Origin: Roseitranquillus sediminis
Lineage (GTDB): Bacteria; Pseudomonadota; Alphaproteobacteria; Rhodobacterales; Rhodobacteraceae
NCBI RefSeq assembly: GCF_016918935.1
Contig: NZ_JAFFOB010000007.1
Span: 186,001 to 250,000 of the forward strand
Direction of reading: 5' to 3'
DNA length: 64,000 nt
A program made the translations under genes and the position numbers. Positions within the stretch are counted from its first letter, which is position 1. Every line of letters starts with the position of its first letter. The notes beneath the pieces were generated by a model. The model saw nothing but the letters and a program-made list of their open reading frames with translations, searched no databases and was not told the DNA's origin. Positions 26,254 through 35,448 of the stretch are shown in pieces.

Positions 26254-26342
26254 TCCCCCGCCAGAAGCCGGATTGACAAGGCGCGGGGGTAGCCCACATC
26301 TTGCGCCGCCGTCGCCCCCGGCGCCAATTCGGAAGGACTCCC

Positions 26343-28928
26343 ATGCCCGTCGTCGTCGTCGAGTCGCCTGCCAAGGCCAAGACAATCAACAAGTATCTTG
26401 GCGACGACTACACCGTGCTGGCGTCCTACGGGCATGTGCGCGACCTGCCGCCCAAGGATGGCTCCGTCGATCCAAACCAGCAGTTCGAGATGCTGTGGGA
26501 GGTGGCGTCGGACAGCCAGAAACACGTGCGCGCGATCGCAGAGGCGCTAAAAAAGGACCCCGCCCTGATCCTCGCCACCGACCCCGATCGCGAGGGCGAG
26601 GCGATCTCGTGGCACCTGCAGGAGGCGCTGACCAAGCGCCGGGCACTCAAGAAGGACACGCCGGTCAGCCGCGTGGTCTTCAACGCCATCACCAAGGCCG
26701 CCGTGACCGAGGCGATGAAGAACCCGCGCGGCGTCGACATGGAGCTGGTCGAGGCCTACCTCGCCCGCCGCGCGCTCGACTACCTCGTGGGCTTCAAGCT
26801 CTCGCCCGTGCTCTGGCGCAAGCTGCCCGGCGCCAAGTCGGCGGGCCGGGTGCAGTCGGTCTGCCTGCGCCTGATCGTCGAGCGCGAGATGGAGATCGAG
26901 GCGTTCCGGCCGCGCGAGTATTGGTCGGTGACCGCGCTTCTCGAGACGCCGCGCGGCCAGACCTACGAGGCGCGCCTCGTCACCCTCGCCGGCAAGAAGC
27001 TCGACCGCTACGACATCGGTGACGGCACCGCGGCCGAACTGGCGGTGCAGGCTGTCACCTCACGCGATCTGATCGTGCAGTCGGTCGAGGCGAAGCCTGC
27101 CAGCCGGAACCCGGCGCCGCCCTTCATGACCTCGACGCTCCAGCAGGAGGCGTCGCGCAAGTTCGGCTTCGGCGCCCGGGCGACGATGTCGGCGGCCCAG
27201 CGGCTCTACGAGGCGGGTCTCATCACCTACATGCGGACCGACGGCATCGACATGGCGCCCGAGGCAGTCATGGCGGCGCGCGACGCGATCAAGGACCGCT
27301 ACGGCGCGGACTACGTCCCGAAGAGCCCGCGGATGTACAAGAACAAGGCGAAGAACGCGCAGGAGGCGCACGAGTGCATCCGGCCGACGGACATGGCGCT
27401 GGCGCCCGACAAGCTGCGGGTATCCGAGCCGGATCAGCGCAAGCTCTACGACCTGATCTGGAAGCGGACGCTGGCGAGCCAGATGGAGGCCGCGCGGCTG
27501 GAGCGCACGACCGTCGAGGTCGGCAGCGCGGATGGCGAGGTCGGGCTGCGCGCGACGGGTCAGGTCGTGCTCTTCGACGGCTTCCTCAAGGTGTACGAGG
27601 AGGGGCGTGACGAGCCGGCCGACGACGAAGACAAGCGTCTGCCGCAGATCCATCAGGGTGAGGCGGCGAAGAAGCAGTCGGTCACGCCGGAGCAGCATTT
27701 CACCCAGCCGCCGCCGCGTTATACCGAGGCGACGCTGGTCAAGAAGATGGAGGAGCTAGGAATCGGCCGCCCCTCGACCTATGCCTCGATCGTCACCACG
27801 ATCCAGGACCGCGGCTATGTCCGCAAGGACAAGAACCGGCTGATCCCCGAGGACAAGGGGCGGCTGGTTACCGCGTTCCTCGCCAACTACTTCCGGCGCT
27901 ACGTCGAGTACGACTTCACGGCGGACCTCGAGTCCCAGCTTGACGATGTGTCAGCAGGCGACCGGGACTGGAAGGAGGTGCTCGACCGCTTCTGGCGCGA
28001 CTTCTCCGCCGCGCTGGCCGAGACGTCCGACCTCCGCATCGGGGAGGTGCTGGAGAAGATTGACGAGGTCCTCGCTCCGCACCTCTATCCCCCGCGCGAG
28101 GACGGCACCGACCCGCGCCTCTGCCCGAACTGCGGGCAGGGTCGGCTCAACCTCAAGACGGCGCGCTCGGGCGGCGCCTTCATCGGCTGCTCGAACTACC
28201 CCGAGTGCCGCTACACGAGGCCGCTTTCCGCGCCGGGCGGCGAGGACGACGCCATCGGCCCGGACGGGAAGCTGCTCGGCCACGACCAGGGCGACCCGAT
28301 CAGCCTGCGCACCGGCCGCTTCGGTCCCTACGTCCAGCGCGGCGAGCCCACGGAGGAGCAGCCGAAGCCGCCGCGCGCCAGCCTGCCCAAGGGCTGGTCG
28401 GTGGAGGACATCGACCTAGAGAAGGCGTTGATGCTTCTCTCCCTCCCTCGCGAGATCGGCCCGCATCCCGAGGACGGCGAGCCGGTCGAGGCCGGCATCG
28501 GCCGCTACGGCCCCTACGTCAAGCATGGACGAACCTATGCAAATCTGCCTGAAGTGGAGGAGGTCTTCACCGTCGGTATGAACCGCGCGGTCGAGGTCCT
28601 GGCCAGCAAGCCCGGCCGCGGTCGGACGGCTGCCAAACCGCTGCGCGAGCTAGGCGACCATCCAGAGAAGGGCGGTGCAATTTCGGTGTTGGCCGGTCGC
28701 TACGGGCCCTACGTGAAGTGGGAGAAGGTCAACGCGACGCTGCCCAAAGACGTGGAGCCGGCGGACCTGACGCTGGAAGAGGCCGTGCGCCTCGTCGAGG
28801 AGAAGGCTGCGAAGAAGGGCGGCCGCAAGAAGGCGACGCCACCGGCCAAAAGCAAGAAAGCGCCTGCGAAGAAGACGCCTGCGAAGAAAGAGGCCACGGA
28901 GGCGAAGCGGAAGTCAGGCAGCGGCTAG
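26343..28928 (+). CDS. topA: DNA topoisomerase I
   Basis: An 861-residue type IA topoisomerase that relaxes negative supercoils. The Toprim domain starts PVVVVESPAKAKTI and has TDPDREGEAI; the active-site Tyr is Tyr296 in LITYMRTDG. A C4 zinc finger (CPNC...CSNYPEC) follows the core, and then three repeats with a GRYGPYV/GRFGPYV signature. The last 40 residues are a Lys/Ala/Pro tail (KKAPAKKTPAKK), typical of alphaproteobacterial enzymes and likely to contact DNA. GGAAGGA lies before the ATG at 26343. It is convergent with the peptide transporter operon. Confidence 0.96.
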   Translation: MPVVVVESPAKAKTINKYLGDDYTVLASYGHVRDLPPKDGSVDPNQQFEMLWEVASDSQKHVRAIAEALKKDPALILATDPDREGEAISWHLQEALTKRRALKKDTPVSRVVFNAITKAAVTEAMKNPRGVDMELVEAYLARRALDYLVGFKLSPVLWRKLPGAKSAGRVQSVCLRLIVEREMEIEAFRPREYWSVTALLETPRGQTYEARLVTLAGKKLDRYDIGDGTAAELAVQAVTSRDLIVQSVEAKPASRNPAPPFMTSTLQQEASRKFGFGARATMSAAQRLYEAGLITYMRTDGIDMAPEAVMAARDAIKDRYGADYVPKSPRMYKNKAKNAQEAHECIRPTDMALAPDKLRVSEPDQRKLYDLIWKRTLASQMEAARLERTTVEVGSADGEVGLRATGQVVLFDGFLKVYEEGRDEPADDEDKRLPQIHQGEAAKKQSVTPEQHFTQPPPRYTEATLVKKMEELGIGRPSTYASIVTTIQDRGYVRKDKNRLIPEDKGRLVTAFLANYFRRYVEYDFTADLESQLDDVSAGDRDWKEVLDRFWRDFSAALAETSDLRIGEVLEKIDEVLAPHLYPPREDGTDPRLCPNCGQGRLNLKTARSGGAFIGCSNYPECRYTRPLSAPGGEDDAIGPDGKLLGHDQGDPISLRTGRFGPYVQRGEPTEEQPKPPRASLPKGWSVEDIDLEKALMLLSLPREIGPHPEDGEPVEAGIGRYGPYVKHGRTYANLPEVEEVFTVGMNRAVEVLASKPGRGRTAAKPLRELGDHPEKGGAISVLAGRYGPYVKWEKVNATLPKDVEPADLTLEEAVRLVEEKAAKKGGRKKATPPAKSKKAPAKKTPAKKEATEAKRKSGSG

Positions 28929-28951
28929 GCCCGGTCGCCGCGCGTCGGGCC
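28928..28951. terminator. Possible terminator between convergent topA and the peptide ABC operon
   Basis: A six-base stem GGCCCG/CGGGCC with a 12-base loop starts at the topA stop codon. The whole gap between the two convergent genes is only 37 bp. There is no T-run, so this is a weak call. Confidence 0.3.
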
Positions 28952-28965
28952 GTCAGTCCGAAGCC

Positions 28966-29922
28966 TCAGTTCTCCGGGAAGAAGCAGGCGGCCGGGTGCG
29001 GCTCGCCCTCCAGCCACGGACGCTCCGCCCGGCATTTCTCCTGCGTCTTCCAGCAGCGTGGCGCGAAGGGGCAGCCCGGCGGCACGGCCAGCGGCGACGG
29101 CAGTTCGCCCTGCAACTTGATCCGCTGCTTGCGCAGCGCGGGGTCTGCGCTTGGCGTCGCTGAGAGCAGCGCCTTGGTGTAAGGGTGCCGCGGCGCCGCA
29201 AAGACCTCGTCCTTCGGCCCCGCCTCGACCGGCCGCCCGAGATACATCACCACCACGTCGTCGGCAATGTGCTTCACCACCGACAGGTCGTGCGAGATGA
29301 AGAGGTAGGCGAGCTGCAGCCTCTCCTGCAGGTCGATCAGCAGGTTCAGGATCTGGCTCTGGATCGAAAGGTCGAGCGCCGAGACCGGCTCGTCCAGCAC
29401 CAGGAGCTTCGGCTCGAGCATGAGCGCCCGCGCTACGGCGATCCGCTGCCGCTGGCCGCCCGAGAACATGTGCGGGTAGCGGTCGTAATGCTCCTCCCGC
29501 AGGCCGACGAGGCGCATCATCTCGCGCGCCTTCTCTTGGCGCTCCTTGGCACTCATGTCGCGTCGGTTGATCTTGAGCGGTTCCTCAAGGATCGCGCCGA
29601 CCCGCTGACGCAGGTTGAGCGAACCGTAGGGGTCCTGGAACACGATCTGGACGTGGGTGCGCAACTCGGCCCAGCGGTCCGGCGTGGCCTCGATCCCGTC
29701 GATCGTCAGCCGCCCCGACGTCGGCTCTTCGATGAGCGTGATCATGCGGGCGAGCGTGGACTTGCCGCAGCCGGATTCGCCCACGATGGCGAGCGTCTTG
29801 CCGGGGGCGAGCGTGAACGATGCGCCGGCGACCGCGCGCACCGTCTGAGGTCTGGAGAACATGCCGCCGCCGACCTCGTAGTCGCGGCCCAGATCCTCGG
29901 CGATGACGACGGGGGCGTTCAT
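28966..29922 (-). CDS. Peptide ABC transporter ATP-binding protein (DppF/OppF type)
   Basis: A 318-residue cytoplasmic ATPase. Walker A is GESGCGKST, the signature motif FSGGQRQRIAVARAL and Walker B LLVLDEPVSALD, followed by the H-loop ISHDLSVV. The C-terminal oligopeptide/dipeptide extension has CPFAPRCWKTQEKC, which resembles the Cys motif that binds an iron-sulfur cluster in some OppD/F-type proteins. It drives the importer encoded by the four genes upstream and overlaps the preceding ATPase gene by ATGA. Peptides or nickel-type substrates are possible. Confidence 0.93.
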   Translation of the reverse strand: MNAPVVIAEDLGRDYEVGGGMFSRPQTVRAVAGASFTLAPGKTLAIVGESGCGKSTLARMITLIEEPTSGRLTIDGIEATPDRWAELRTHVQIVFQDPYGSLNLRQRVGAILEEPLKINRRDMSAKERQEKAREMMRLVGLREEHYDRYPHMFSGGQRQRIAVARALMLEPKLLVLDEPVSALDLSIQSQILNLLIDLQERLQLAYLFISHDLSVVKHIADDVVVMYLGRPVEAGPKDEVFAAPRHPYTKALLSATPSADPALRKQRIKLQGELPSPLAVPPGCPFAPRCWKTQEKCRAERPWLEGEPHPAACFFPEN

Positions 29923-30899
29923 GCGGTCTCGACCTCGGCGGGCACGTTCAGGGGATAGTGGCAGCGGGCAAAGCCGATGGCCGGCGGCTGCACCGGCGGC
30001 GGCACCTGGCGGCAGCGCTCGTCGGCGAACTTGCAGCGCGGCGAGAACAGGCAGCCGACCGGCTTGTCGTGCTGCCCCGGCACCACGCCGGGGATGGTGG
30101 GCAGCCGGCGCTCGGTAGCGCGCTCCGGCAGGGCCGCGAGCAGCGCCGCTGTATAAGGGTGGTGCGGCCGGGCGAAGAGGTCGGTGACAGGCTGGTCCTC
30201 GACCTTCTGCCCGGCGTACTGCACCGCCACCCGCTCCGCCGTCTCGGCCACCACGCCCATGTCGTGGGTGATTAGGATCAGCGCCATCCCCGTCTCCTTC
30301 TGGAGATCGGTCAGCAGGTCGAGGATCTGCGCCTGGATCGTCACGTCGAGCGCCGTGGTCGGCTCGTCCGCGATCAGCAGCCGCGGCTTGCAGGCGATCG
30401 CCATGGCGATCATCACCCGCTGGTTCATGCCGCCCGAGAGCTGGTGCGGGAACGCCTTGAGCCGCCGCTCGGGGTCCGGGATGCCCACCATCTCGAAGAG
30501 CTCGACCGCGCGCGCCTGCCGGCCCTTCTTGTCGAGGTCGAGATGCTGCTTCAGCGCCTCGCGGATCTGGAAGCCGACGGTGAAGCAGGGGTTCAGCGAC
30601 GACATCGGCTCCTGGAAGATCATCGCAATGTCCTTGCCGATCAGCCGACGCCGCGCCGGGCCCGATAGGCTGCGCAGGTCGGTGCCGTCGAACTCCATCC
30701 GCTCGGCGGTGATCGTGGCGGTCCAGGGCAGGAGGCCCATCGTCGCCAGCATTGAGACGGACTTGCCCGAGCCGGACTCGCCGACGATCGCCAGGATCTC
30801 GCCGCGGTCGATGTCGACGTCGACGCTGTCCACCGCCCGGAACGCTCCGGAGGCGGTCGCGAACTCTACCGTAAGGTTTCGGATCGTCAGCAGCGCCAT
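29919..30899 (-). CDS. Peptide ABC transporter ATP-binding protein (DppD/OppD type)
   Basis: A 326-residue ATPase partner of the downstream DppF-like protein. Walker A GESGSGKSV, signature LSGGMNQRVMIAMAI, Walker B RLLIADEPTTALD and the C-terminal CLFSPRCKFADERC Cys motif are visible. ATG at 30899 lies two bases after the permease stop. The first residues MALLTIRNLTVEF fit the family, so longer in-frame extension upstream is rejected. Confidence 0.93.
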   Translation of the reverse strand: MALLTIRNLTVEFATASGAFRAVDSVDVDIDRGEILAIVGESGSGKSVSMLATMGLLPWTATITAERMEFDGTDLRSLSGPARRRLIGKDIAMIFQEPMSSLNPCFTVGFQIREALKQHLDLDKKGRQARAVELFEMVGIPDPERRLKAFPHQLSGGMNQRVMIAMAIACKPRLLIADEPTTALDVTIQAQILDLLTDLQKETGMALILITHDMGVVAETAERVAVQYAGQKVEDQPVTDLFARPHHPYTAALLAALPERATERRLPTIPGVVPGQHDKPVGCLFSPRCKFADERCRQVPPPVQPPAIGFARCHYPLNVPAEVETA

Positions 30900-30901
30900 C
30901 G

Positions 30902-31810
30902 TCAGCTCCGCTTCAGCTTGGGGTCGAGGGCGTCGCGCAGGCCGTCGCCCATGAGGTTGATCGCGAGCACGGTCACCAGGATTGCGAGGCCCGGGAACGT
31001 GACCACCCACCAGGCGCGGAGGATGAACTCGCGCGCCTCGGCCAGCATGGTGCCCCATTCCGGCGTCGGCGGCTGCGCCCCCATGCCGAGAAAGCCCAGC
31101 GCCGCGGCGTCGAGAATGGCGGTCGAAAAGCTCAGCGCCGCCTGCACGATGATCGGCGCCAGGCAGTTCGGCAGCACCGTCACGAACATCAGCCGCGGCA
31201 ACCCGGCCCCCGCCACCTTGGCCGAGGTGACGTAGTCCTTCGTCCGCTCGTTTATGACCGAGGCGCGGGTGAGCCGGACGTAGTGCGGCTGCAGCACCAG
31301 CGCGATCGCAATCATCGCGTTGATCAGCGACGGCCCGAGGATCGCCACCAGCACGAGCGCCAGCAGCAGCGTCGGGAAGGCCAGGATGATGTCCATCAGC
31401 CGCATGATCAGCGTGTCGAGCCACTTGGGTGCGAAGCCCGCCAGCAGGCCCATTATCACGCCGCCCGTCGCCGCGACCACCACGACCACGATGCCGACGA
31501 AGAACGAGAACCGCGCTCCGTGGATCAGGCGCGAGAGCATGTCGCGCCCCAGCGGATCGGTGCCGAGCGGGAACTGCCAGCTGCCCCCCGCCTGCCAGAA
31601 CGGCGGCTGCAGGACGTGCTGCCGGAATTGCGCCGTCGGGTCGTAGGGCGCGATCAGGTCGGCGAAGACGGCGACGAAGGCAAAGACCGCGAACACATAG
31701 AGGCCCATGACGGCGCCGCGGTTCTCGCGGAAATAGCGCCAGAACTCGGACAGGCGGCCGGGGCGGCGCGTCGGGACGGTGCGGGCGATCTGTGAGGATG
31801 CGTCGGCCAT
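30902..31810 (-). CDS. Peptide ABC transporter permease (DppC type)
   Basis: A 302-residue inner-membrane permease with about six transmembrane helices. After a cytosolic N-terminus (SEFWRYFRENRGAVMGLYVF) comes the LGTDPLGRDMLSRLIHGARFS motif that is diagnostic for the DppC/OppC branch, and the EAA loop lies in TSAKVAGAGLPRLMFVTVLPN. It pairs with the DppB-like permease upstream, with which it shares a TGATG overlap. Confidence 0.94.
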   Translation of the reverse strand: MADASSQIARTVPTRRPGRLSEFWRYFRENRGAVMGLYVFAVFAFVAVFADLIAPYDPTAQFRQHVLQPPFWQAGGSWQFPLGTDPLGRDMLSRLIHGARFSFFVGIVVVVVAATGGVIMGLLAGFAPKWLDTLIMRLMDIILAFPTLLLALVLVAILGPSLINAMIAIALVLQPHYVRLTRASVINERTKDYVTSAKVAGAGLPRLMFVTVLPNCLAPIIVQAALSFSTAILDAAALGFLGMGAQPPTPEWGTMLAEAREFILRAWWVVTFPGLAILVTVLAINLMGDGLRDALDPKLKRS

Positions 31811-32817
31811 CAGCGCTTGCGGATCTTGGGGTTGATGAGGCCGTAGAGCAGATCCACTGTCAGGTTCACGATCATCACCATGAGCGCGATCAGCAGGAGC
31901 CCGCCCTGCACCACCGGATAGTCGCGGCGGAAGATCGAATCGACCATCCACTTGCCGATGCCGGGCCAGGAGAAGATCGTCTCGGTCAGGATTGCGCCAG
32001 CGAGTAGCGTGCCGACTGAGAGGCCGATCACGGTGACGACCGGGATCATCGCGTTCCTGAGCGCGTGGAGTCCGTTGACCCGCGCGGGGCGCAAGCCCTT
32101 GGCCCGCGCGGTGCGGATGTAGTCCTCGCTCAGCACCTCGAGCATGGCCGAGCGGGTCTGTCGCGCGATCACCGCGAGGGGAATGGTGCCCAGCACGATC
32201 GTGGGCAGGATCAGGTGCTGCACCGCCGACGTGAACGCGCCGGCCTGACCGGAGAGCAGCGAGTCGATCAGCATAAATCCCGTAACGTCATCGAAGAAGT
32301 ACATGAGGCTCATCCGCCCCGACACCGGTGTCCAGCCGAGGTTCCCCGAGAACACGATGATGAGCAGCAGCGCCCACCAGAAGATCGGCATCGAGTAGCC
32401 CACCAGCGCCGTGGACATCAGTGCCCGGTCGAAGAACTTGCCGCGGTAGACGGCGGCGATGACGCCCGCCGGCAGGCCGATCAGCGTGGCAAAGATGATC
32501 GCGCAGATCGAGAGCTCGAGCGTCGCGGGAAAGAGCGTGAAGAATTCGTCCCAGACCGGGCGGTTGGTGATGAACGAACGGCCGAGGTCGCCCTGCACCA
32601 CGCCGGTCAGGTAGTCCCAGAACTGCAGGTAGAGCGGCTGGTCGAAGCCGAAGCGCTGGACGAGCTCGTCGTAGCGCTCCTGCGTCATCCCACGCTCGCC
32701 GGCCATGACGATGATCGGGTCGCCCGGCAGGACGCGGATGAAGGCGAACGAGATCAGCGTCACGCCGACGAAGGTCGGCACGAAGGTGATGAGGCGTGCG
32801 AGGATGTAGCGCAGCAT
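31810..32817 (-). CDS. Peptide ABC transporter permease (DppB type)
   Basis: A 335-residue permease with six transmembrane helices. The N-terminus MLRYILARLITFVPTFVGVTL, the FIRVLPGDPI motif and the EAA loop YIRTARAKGLRPARVNGLHALRN are typical of DppB/OppB. LGRSFITNRPVWDEFF is the conserved periplasmic loop. ATG at 32817 shares one base with the stop of the preceding shortened M24 gene, so translation of the two is coupled. Confidence 0.94.
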   Translation of the reverse strand: MLRYILARLITFVPTFVGVTLISFAFIRVLPGDPIIVMAGERGMTQERYDELVQRFGFDQPLYLQFWDYLTGVVQGDLGRSFITNRPVWDEFFTLFPATLELSICAIIFATLIGLPAGVIAAVYRGKFFDRALMSTALVGYSMPIFWWALLLIIVFSGNLGWTPVSGRMSLMYFFDDVTGFMLIDSLLSGQAGAFTSAVQHLILPTIVLGTIPLAVIARQTRSAMLEVLSEDYIRTARAKGLRPARVNGLHALRNAMIPVVTVIGLSVGTLLAGAILTETIFSWPGIGKWMVDSIFRRDYPVVQGGLLLIALMVMIVNLTVDLLYGLINPKIRKR

Positions 32818-33260
32818 CAGCCGACGACCCTCAGTTCGCGCGCGAAGGTGGTAAGTGAGCGGCAGCCACCCTCCGTCACAAGGACGTCGTCCTCTATCCT
32901 GATGCCGAATGCGCCTTCGCAGTGCAGGCCGGGTTCGTCGGTGAAGACCACGCCTGGCTCCAGTTCCTGATGATTGCCGCGCATGATCCAGGGCGCGGCG
33001 AAGGCGCCGGCGTAGCCGTCCTGATCGCGCCAGTCGAAGATCTCGCCCTCGAAACCGACTGCAGCCCAAGAGCCCAGCTCGAGGTTCGGCACGATGGCAG
33101 CGGGCGCCCCTTCGGCAGGGACGACAAGCAAAAGCGGCCGCTCGTGCGACATGAAGTCGTGGCCGGTCAGGCGGGCGATGTTCGGCCCCGGCACCAGGGC
33201 CACGGCGTCGACACCCAGCTGCCGCGCCACGGAAATAATCTCGGGATAGCGGTCGGACAT
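32817..33260 (-). CDS. Internally deleted M24 (Xaa-Pro dipeptidase-like) protein
   Basis: A 147-residue ORF with a strong GGAGGAA site upstream of ATG 33260. Residues 1 to about 87 match a creatinase/prolidase N-terminal domain (ARLTGHDFMSHERPLLLVVP). Residues from about 89 match the very end of an M24 catalytic domain (WIMRGNHQELEPGVVFTDEPG, RIEDDVLVTEGG, SLTTFARELRVV). About 230 residues expected between them are absent, including the two Asp and the His metal ligands; only the two last Glu ligands (Glu109, Glu123) remain. The reading frame stays open. It cannot be an active M24 peptidase as known. It is coupled to the DppB gene, so its translation may still matter. Read it as a gene remnant or as a small derived protein. 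Confidence 0.75.
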   Translation of the reverse strand: MSDRYPEIISVARQLGVDAVALVPGPNIARLTGHDFMSHERPLLLVVPAEGAPAAIVPNLELGSWAAVGFEGEIFDWRDQDGYAGAFAAPWIMRGNHQELEPGVVFTDEPGLHCEGAFGIRIEDDVLVTEGGCRSLTTFARELRVVG

Positions 33261-33276
33261 CCGCTTCCTCCGTTTT

Positions 33277-33303
33277 GGCCGGCGGGACTTGGCCCCGCCG
33301 GCC
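33277..33303 (-). other. GC-rich hairpin after the solute-binding protein gene
   Basis: A perfect ten-base stem (GGCCGGCGGG/CCCGCCGGCC) with a seven-base loop lies in the 52-bp gap between the binding-protein gene and the rest of the operon. On the transcribed strand it is followed by AAAA, not U, so it is unlikely to be an efficient terminator. Similar stems after binding-protein genes often protect the upstream mRNA and give extra binding protein; that reading is inference. Confidence 0.6.
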
Positions 33304-33312
33304 GGCCTCGCG

Positions 33313-34902
33313 TCACTGCGAGAGGCTGACCTCGTCAAAGATGTGGCCGCCGAGCGGGTGGACCTTGTAGCCCTCGACCTCGGGCCGCACCGGCATGAAC
33401 ACGACGGAGTGTGCGATCGTCGCCCACGGCGCCTGCTCCTTGAAGACCACCTGCGCCTCCTCGTAGAGCGCCGCACGCTCCTCCTGGGTCGGCAGGGTCT
33501 TCGCCTCCATCACCAGCTCGTCGAATGGCTCGTGGCACCACTGCGCCCGGTTCGCGCCGCCGACCGCGTCGCAGCTCAGCAGCACGGCGAGGAAGTTGTC
33601 CGGATCGCCGTTGTCGCCGGTCCAGCCCAGCAGCACCGCACCGTCACGATCCACGTCCGACGACCGCTCAAGGTACTCGCCCCACTCGTAGGAGACGATG
33701 TCGACGTCGACGCCGATCTCGGAGAAGTCCTCCTGGATCAGTTCAGCCATCCGCCGCGCGTTGGGGTTGTAGGGCCGCTGCACCGGCATCGCCCAGATGT
33801 TCATCGCGAGATCCGTCACGCCCTCCTCCTCGAGGATCTGGCGCGCCTGCTCGGGATCGTACGGATCGTCCTCGACCGCCTCGTTGTAGGACCACATCGT
33901 CGGCGGAATCGGGTTCTTGGCGATCTGCCCGGAGCCCTGGAACACGACGTCGATGATCGCCTGCTTGTCGATCGCCATGTTGAGCGCCTGGCGCACCCGC
34001 GGGTTGTCGAACGGCTCCATCTGAGTGTTGTAGGCCAGATAGCCGACGTTGAGACCTTCCTGCTCCAGAACCTCGATGTCCGGGTTCTCCTGCATCGCAG
34101 CGACATCGGCGGGGTTCGGATAGGGCATCACGTGGCACTCACCCGCCTGCAGCCGCTGGTAGCGGACCGAGGCGTCGGGCGTGATCGCGAAGACGAGGTT
34201 CTCTACCTTCGGCAGGCCCTCTTCCCAGTAGTTCTCGTTGGCTGCGTAGCGGATCACCGCGTCGGTCTGGTAATCGACGAACTGGAACGGCCCGGTCCCG
34301 ATCGGACGCTGGTTCAGCGCCTCGGGGGTGCCGGCCTCGACCATCGCGTCGGCGTATTCCTTCGACATGATCGACGCGAAATCCATCGCGAGGTTGGCGA
34401 TGAACGGCGCCTCCGGCCGGCTCAGGTTGAACCGCACCGTCATGTCGTCGACCTTCTCGATCGTCTCGATCAGGTCGGGCATCGACATCGAGTTGAAGTA
34501 TTCCCACGAGCCCGCGTACTCGTGGTACGGGTTCTCCGCGTCCATCTGCCGCTCGAACGTGAAGATCACGTCGTCGGCGTTCAGCTCCCGCGTCGGCGTG
34601 AACTGGTCATTGGAGTGGAACTGGACGCCGGGCCGCAGGGTGAAGGTGTAGCTGGTGCCGTCCTCCGACACCTCCCAGCTCTCGGCAAGACCGGGGACGA
34701 CCTCCGTCGTACCGGTCACGAACTCGACGAGTTGGTTGTAGACCGTATGCGACGACGCGTCGAAGGTCGTGCCGGCGGTATAAAGCGCCGGGTCGAAGCC
34801 CTCGGGCGAGCCTTCCGAGCAGTAGACGAGCGTCTGCGCGCCCGCCGTTCCGGCGAAAAGCGCCAGGGCGATGCCGGGCGCGAGTATGTGGCGGATCTTC
34901 AT
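33313..34902 (-). CDS. Peptide ABC transporter substrate-binding protein (SBP family 5)
   Basis: A 529-residue periplasmic protein with a signal peptide (MKIRHILAPGIALALFAGTAGA). The mature N-terminus QTLVYCSEGSPEGFDPALYT and segments such as VRFNLSRPEAPFIANLAM and NPRVRQALNMAIDKQAII are typical of DppA/OppA-like proteins. GGGAGG stands seven bases before ATG 34902. As first gene of a five-component importer operon it sets the specificity, probably di- or oligopeptides, although this family also carries nickel, haem or sugars in some cases. Confidence 0.93.
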   Translation of the reverse strand: MKIRHILAPGIALALFAGTAGAQTLVYCSEGSPEGFDPALYTAGTTFDASSHTVYNQLVEFVTGTTEVVPGLAESWEVSEDGTSYTFTLRPGVQFHSNDQFTPTRELNADDVIFTFERQMDAENPYHEYAGSWEYFNSMSMPDLIETIEKVDDMTVRFNLSRPEAPFIANLAMDFASIMSKEYADAMVEAGTPEALNQRPIGTGPFQFVDYQTDAVIRYAANENYWEEGLPKVENLVFAITPDASVRYQRLQAGECHVMPYPNPADVAAMQENPDIEVLEQEGLNVGYLAYNTQMEPFDNPRVRQALNMAIDKQAIIDVVFQGSGQIAKNPIPPTMWSYNEAVEDDPYDPEQARQILEEEGVTDLAMNIWAMPVQRPYNPNARRMAELIQEDFSEIGVDVDIVSYEWGEYLERSSDVDRDGAVLLGWTGDNGDPDNFLAVLLSCDAVGGANRAQWCHEPFDELVMEAKTLPTQEERAALYEEAQVVFKEQAPWATIAHSVVFMPVRPEVEGYKVHPLGGHIFDEVSLSQ

Positions 34903-35304
34903 CCATGCCTCCCTTATCGAACTGTCGTCCGACACCCGGGCGGTGCAACGTCCCGGCGGCGCCATGCAAGTTCGGACGCGGCCGGGAGGGTATGAACCCC
35001 GGTATCGATGGACACGGGTCGTCTTAACACCCGCGTAGGCGCTATGCCATCGCCACGGGCTCCAGATATCGTCAGGTCACTTGGCCGTTTCCTCACCAAC
35101 CTCCGCAGGAGATCTGCCCTCGGGGGCGCGATGCGCGACCATTGGAACATCGCTGCGAATAGCGCCCCATTCCTGCGGCCTCGCCTTCACCGAGCTTGCC
35201 TCGAGCACACCTGACCGTAGCGATAGTTCAAGGGAGAAGGGTCGCGCTAAAGTTGCCTGTCAGCGCTTCATCCCGTGAATTAGAGCGCCACGCGCTTGCC
35301 CCGA

Positions 35305-35336
35305 TGTCGACGTGTCGACGTGTCGACGTGTCGACG
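35305..35336. repeat. Four exact tandem copies of the octamer TGTCGACG
   Basis: Four head-to-tail copies of TGTCGACG, each containing the palindrome GTCGAC, with no mismatch. Flanks are CCGA and ACGG. No gene covers it. It may be a simple microsatellite or a cluster of regulator sites; nothing in the sequence tells which. Confidence 0.85.
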
Positions 35337-35448
35337 ACGGCCGCCAAGAATTCTTGCGTAACATCGTCAATACGGTCCGGCCCTCCTGCCGCAAGTGCAC
35401 ATGCAGCGGGTGATCCTCAGATTTTGTCGAGGCGGCCCAGCGTCTCGA

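Noticed and set aside
28800-28920. Repeat region at the end of topA
   Set aside because: It encodes the Lys/Ala/Pro tail of topoisomerase I, normal for this group.
35305-35336. Short CRISPR-like array
   Set aside because: Units are only 8 bp and are contiguous with no spacers; no cas gene is near.
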